From contig JAQFVV010000452.1 of assembly GCA_028023455.1 (NCBI GenBank), positions 341,001 to 405,000 on the forward strand: 64,000 nucleotides of DNA, given 5' to 3'. Below are positions 61,346 to 64,000 of the stretch, piece by piece. This stretch comes from Epiperipatus broadwayi (taxonomy: Eukaryota > Onychophora > Udeonychophora > Euonychophora > Peripatidae). Below the pieces are notes generated by a model. The model searched no databases and had not been told where the DNA came from. It saw nothing but the letters and a program-made list of their open reading frames with translations. The translations under genes were made by a program, and so were the position numbers. Within the stretch, counting starts at the first letter, position 1; every line of letters starts with the position of its first letter.

Positions 61346-62394
61346 AAAACAACTACATCATCTGAAAAATATAAATGATTTAAATAATTTCCATTTACTC
61401 CTAATTTAATTAATTAGACGGTTTCTAAATGATATTACTTTTGTTGAGAAAATTATAAAATATTATGCTCTTAGGGAAGAAACATTTGTTAAGAGGTATT
61501 TTTGCCTATGATTAAATTGTAAATTTATTATCATTTTCTATTTATTATTAAAAAGCAAAAACAAAACAAAACTTGGAAGTTAATGGAGATATGGTTCTGC
61601 AGTTGTAGAGGTATTCCGGGATGAGTGATGCATATAAGAAAGTTAATTGTGGTTCTGAAATAATATGTGTTTAATGTAAAATTAATATAAAAGATAAAAG
61701 GGAATAAATATCAAATAATAAATCTAAAATTGCAGAGCTGTTGTGCCATTCATTATGTGTGCAGAATATTAATTGCAGAAGGGCTTGTCTAAAAAAAAGC
61801 TAATAGAATAAAAGATGAGTTAAAAAAACAAATTTTGTTAATAAAGAACAATTCTGACTGATATGCCCTCACTTGATTTTTGGTTGATTGCTTATATTCT
61901 TTTTCAGATATCATAGCAATTAAATTTCTGCCAAACAATATTTATTATTTTTGTCTTTATTTACTAGCAAACTGGTTTTAAAAAATTATTGTTAAGAAAT
62001 GTTTTTGATTTTATTATGCCCCTAGTAAAACAATGCATTGAAAATACATTTTTTATATTTAGCTTCAAAAAATATAAACAAATCAGAGGTTCCTTATAGA
62101 TTTTTATAATCATTGATCTTTTTATAGATTTTTAAAAAATAGGTAGTAAACAAATCGATTAAAAACATTTTATTAGCTTAGATATATAGATACACAATAG
62201 TGATTTAATAAATAAATATTTAATATGAATCTAATAAAATCAAAAACAAGAATTTCATCTTTTTGGATTCTGACTTTATTATATTCTGTTGATTATACAA
62301 CCTTCTCCAATAGTCTATGGAATGTACTTAATATTTTGAATGTGATATATGAAGACTTTTGTTTGAGAATTATTATCTCAAAAATCTCAATACC
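61346..62394. other. AT-rich sequence, no gene seen
   Basis: No coding or structured RNA feature is recognised. Confidence 0.6.
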
Positions 62395-62680
62395 TTTATA
62401 AGCTATTAATGCTAAAAAATTTTCAGCAACTTTTAACTTGGGTAATAATCAACTCACATCTGTAAACCAATTTAAATATTTTGGTAACTTAGTAGCACAC
62501 AATCCAATATGTTGTTGCTGCAGCTTTTAGCAGGTTGAAAGATAAGTTATTTCATCACAATGACATAAACTACTGTAACAAAGTAGCTGCATATACTGAT
62601 GTTATTTTACCAAATTTGTTATATAGAAATTAAACTTAAACTCTTTACTTACAAAGGCATTAGAAAAAAAATTATGTGAG
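62395..62680 (+). pseudogene. Second LINE reverse transcriptase relic
   Basis: Plus frames read LGNNQLTSVNQFKYFGNLV near 62440-62490, then SRLKDKLFHHNDINYCNKVA and YTDVILPNLLY up to 62625, then KALEKKLCEL near 62660. The QFKYLG, SRLKDK.FH...I, K..Y..V..P.LLYG order is typical of the post-catalytic region of RTE or related LINE reverse transcriptases. It is distinct in sequence from the two YGSETWTFNKR copies. Frameshifts break it. Confidence 0.65.
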
Positions 62681-62959
62681 TTATTTTATAAAATTAAGAT
62701 CATAAGACCAATCAATATGTTTGCCAGCTTTCTTATAGCTATAAACTATACTATATTCTGTTTCAATCCCTCTTTTCTTTATGTTCAACATATATAGTGC
62801 ATAGTACCTCATATTTTGTTACTAAACATTGATTAGAATAGGATGACTATTGTTTATTGAATTGCAAGTGCACAGTACTTTCCAATATATATAAAACAGA
62901 TGCTTTTTATGTACAGTATGAGTATATGAATAGTATAAAGAAATTTTTTTAAAATAATA

Positions 62960-63880
62960 TAATTATTAACCCTGCAAAATTTTGCTATTTTTTGATATTT
63001 CTGATGTTTTTCTTTGTCTCACACATCAATGTAAAATAAAATAATTATTACTTATCGGAAAATAATAAATTTGACTTTATTTGATAGATATTTTTGTTTA
63101 CTACTGAAATAAATTTTAAATGTTCACATTTTGTGTTTGTAAATATAAAAAAAAATGAGATCACATTCAAAACAAAAAAAATGAGATCGCATTCAAAACA
63201 AAGAGTTCACATGTCATCATTTCTAGAAAGATTAGTTTCAGTTTACAAAATCAACAAAATATCTATTTTTTGTTAATATTTTTAAACATCCAAATGGATA
63301 TTTATTTATTTATTTTGTATATAATAAATTATGCTTTAAAAGTTTAATTTTTTTGAATATTTATTGCAAAATTGCAATATTTTCTTACTCGTAAATATAA
63401 AGTAGATTGTTTACATCAAAGTTAGTCTTCTAATTTTCTTTAGGCTATATTTACATTAGCTGCTAATATAATGTTATATTTTTGAAAATAAAGTATTTCA
63501 AGTCAAAATAAGTTATTAATAATTTATATTTCTTGATATCTAATAAATATAGTGTAAATTATTTTAAAAAAAATCTAAAACCATAATAAATTTGCAAATA
63601 AACACATTTTTGTGTCATTGGAAACTATAATGTTGTAAAACACTGAACATTTTACAGCCTTGGCAACAGGCAATGGATGAACATGTCAGGGCAAGGCTTA
63701 TGCCTATTGTTAGAGTGGGAATTTTGAATTTTGTGCCTTTTAGCACAAAAGTTTCAGCAAAAAAAATTATTATAATAAAATATACCATTTTATATGCATT
63801 TTAATGTATAGTACTTATAAAAAAATTCACCAGGGGAAGAATTGGCCAAAAGGCAATTTTCTGTCATCCTGAAATAGTTT
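62960..63880 (-). repeat. Dispersed repeat R3, near full-length copy with internal duplication
   Basis: It is the inverse counterpart of 17793-18650 over about 850 bp. A local tandem duplication at 63155-63202 repeats aaaaaaaatgagatc and cattcaaaacaaa. The 63-amino-acid frame at this duplication is spurious. Confidence 0.8.
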
Positions 63881-64000
63881 AAGGTTAATAAACTGAGGAG
63901 ATACATTTACATAGTTTTTACTTAGTATGTGCTCACTCATGTATTCACAATAAAAAAACTATGGTATTTTTATTTTTAAAATAAGGTAAATAGCAAAATG

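Overview
The window comes from a very AT-rich animal genome (by eye about a quarter G+C), almost certainly an invertebrate. Evidence for an animal: tRNA-derived SINEs, RTE-type non-LTR retrotransposon remnants, Penelope-like element (PLE) tails with GIY-YIG endonuclease motifs, long TA/TATC/TAA microsatellites, and no bacterial-style gene packing. I cannot name the phylum. No intact host gene was found. The only host-gene candidate is a 19-codon putative first coding exon at 30202-30258, resembling the N-terminus of ARL5-type small GTPases.

The notable content is a dense set of small repeats carrying type I hammerhead ribozymes (HHRs). At least four sequence-distinct families occur. Family 4 (11975-12785) has a 400-bp period, with two minus-strand ribozymes exactly 400 bases apart followed by an inverted copy. 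Family 3 (26.4, 28.5, 46.3, 46.8-48.1 and 59.6 kb) includes a head-to-tail array with a 456-bp period and three intact minus-strand cores. Family 1 (42569-42908) is an inverted pair of near-ideal ribozymes. Family 2 (35.1, 36.3, 44.3 kb) is a tRNA-like SINE joined to a ribozyme. In families 1, 3 and 4, stem III is a loopless self-complementary sequence between GAAA and the cleavage-site UC; family 2 is similar, with UA. Stem I has an inner helix, an internal loop and an outer helix. This is the architecture known from PLEs and from animal retrozymes (small circular-RNA retroelements). Unit-length tandem repeats are what copying of multimeric or circular ribozyme RNA would leave.

Layout: 1-5.9 kb is AT-rich with a 550-bp TATC array. 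5.9-6.9 kb holds a head-to-head pair of PLE tails, and 7.2-8.2 kb a terminal-inverted-repeat element with a nested repeat (R3). 12 kb is family 4. 15.9-16.3 kb is a homopolymer-rich patch that may be an assembly artefact. 16.7 kb is a tRNA SINE and 17.8-18.6 kb an R3 copy. 23.0-23.9 kb has a foldback and the best-preserved PLE tail. 26-29 kb holds family 3 copies, 30.2 kb the candidate exon, and 31.7 kb a long palindrome. 35-36.5 kb is family 2. 39-42.3 kb has a diverged duplication and an RTE reverse transcriptase relic, followed by family 1 at 42.6-42.9 kb and a family 2 pair at 44.2-44.4 kb. 44.7-48.1 kb holds an RTE relic and the 456-bp array, and 51.2-51.6 kb a MITE-like inverted repeat. 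55 kb has a second PLE lineage plus a SINE. 57.8 kb is a tRNA-Gly-type SINE. 59-61.3 kb has two RTE relics around a family 3 copy, 62.4-62.7 kb a further RT relic, and 63-63.9 kb an R3 copy.

The parts probably form one ecology. PLE and RTE relics are the autonomous elements whose enzymes could mobilise the ribozyme repeats and SINEs. This functional link is inferred, not shown. The recurring head-to-head arrangement of HHR and PLE copies points to template switching or snap-back during their insertion.
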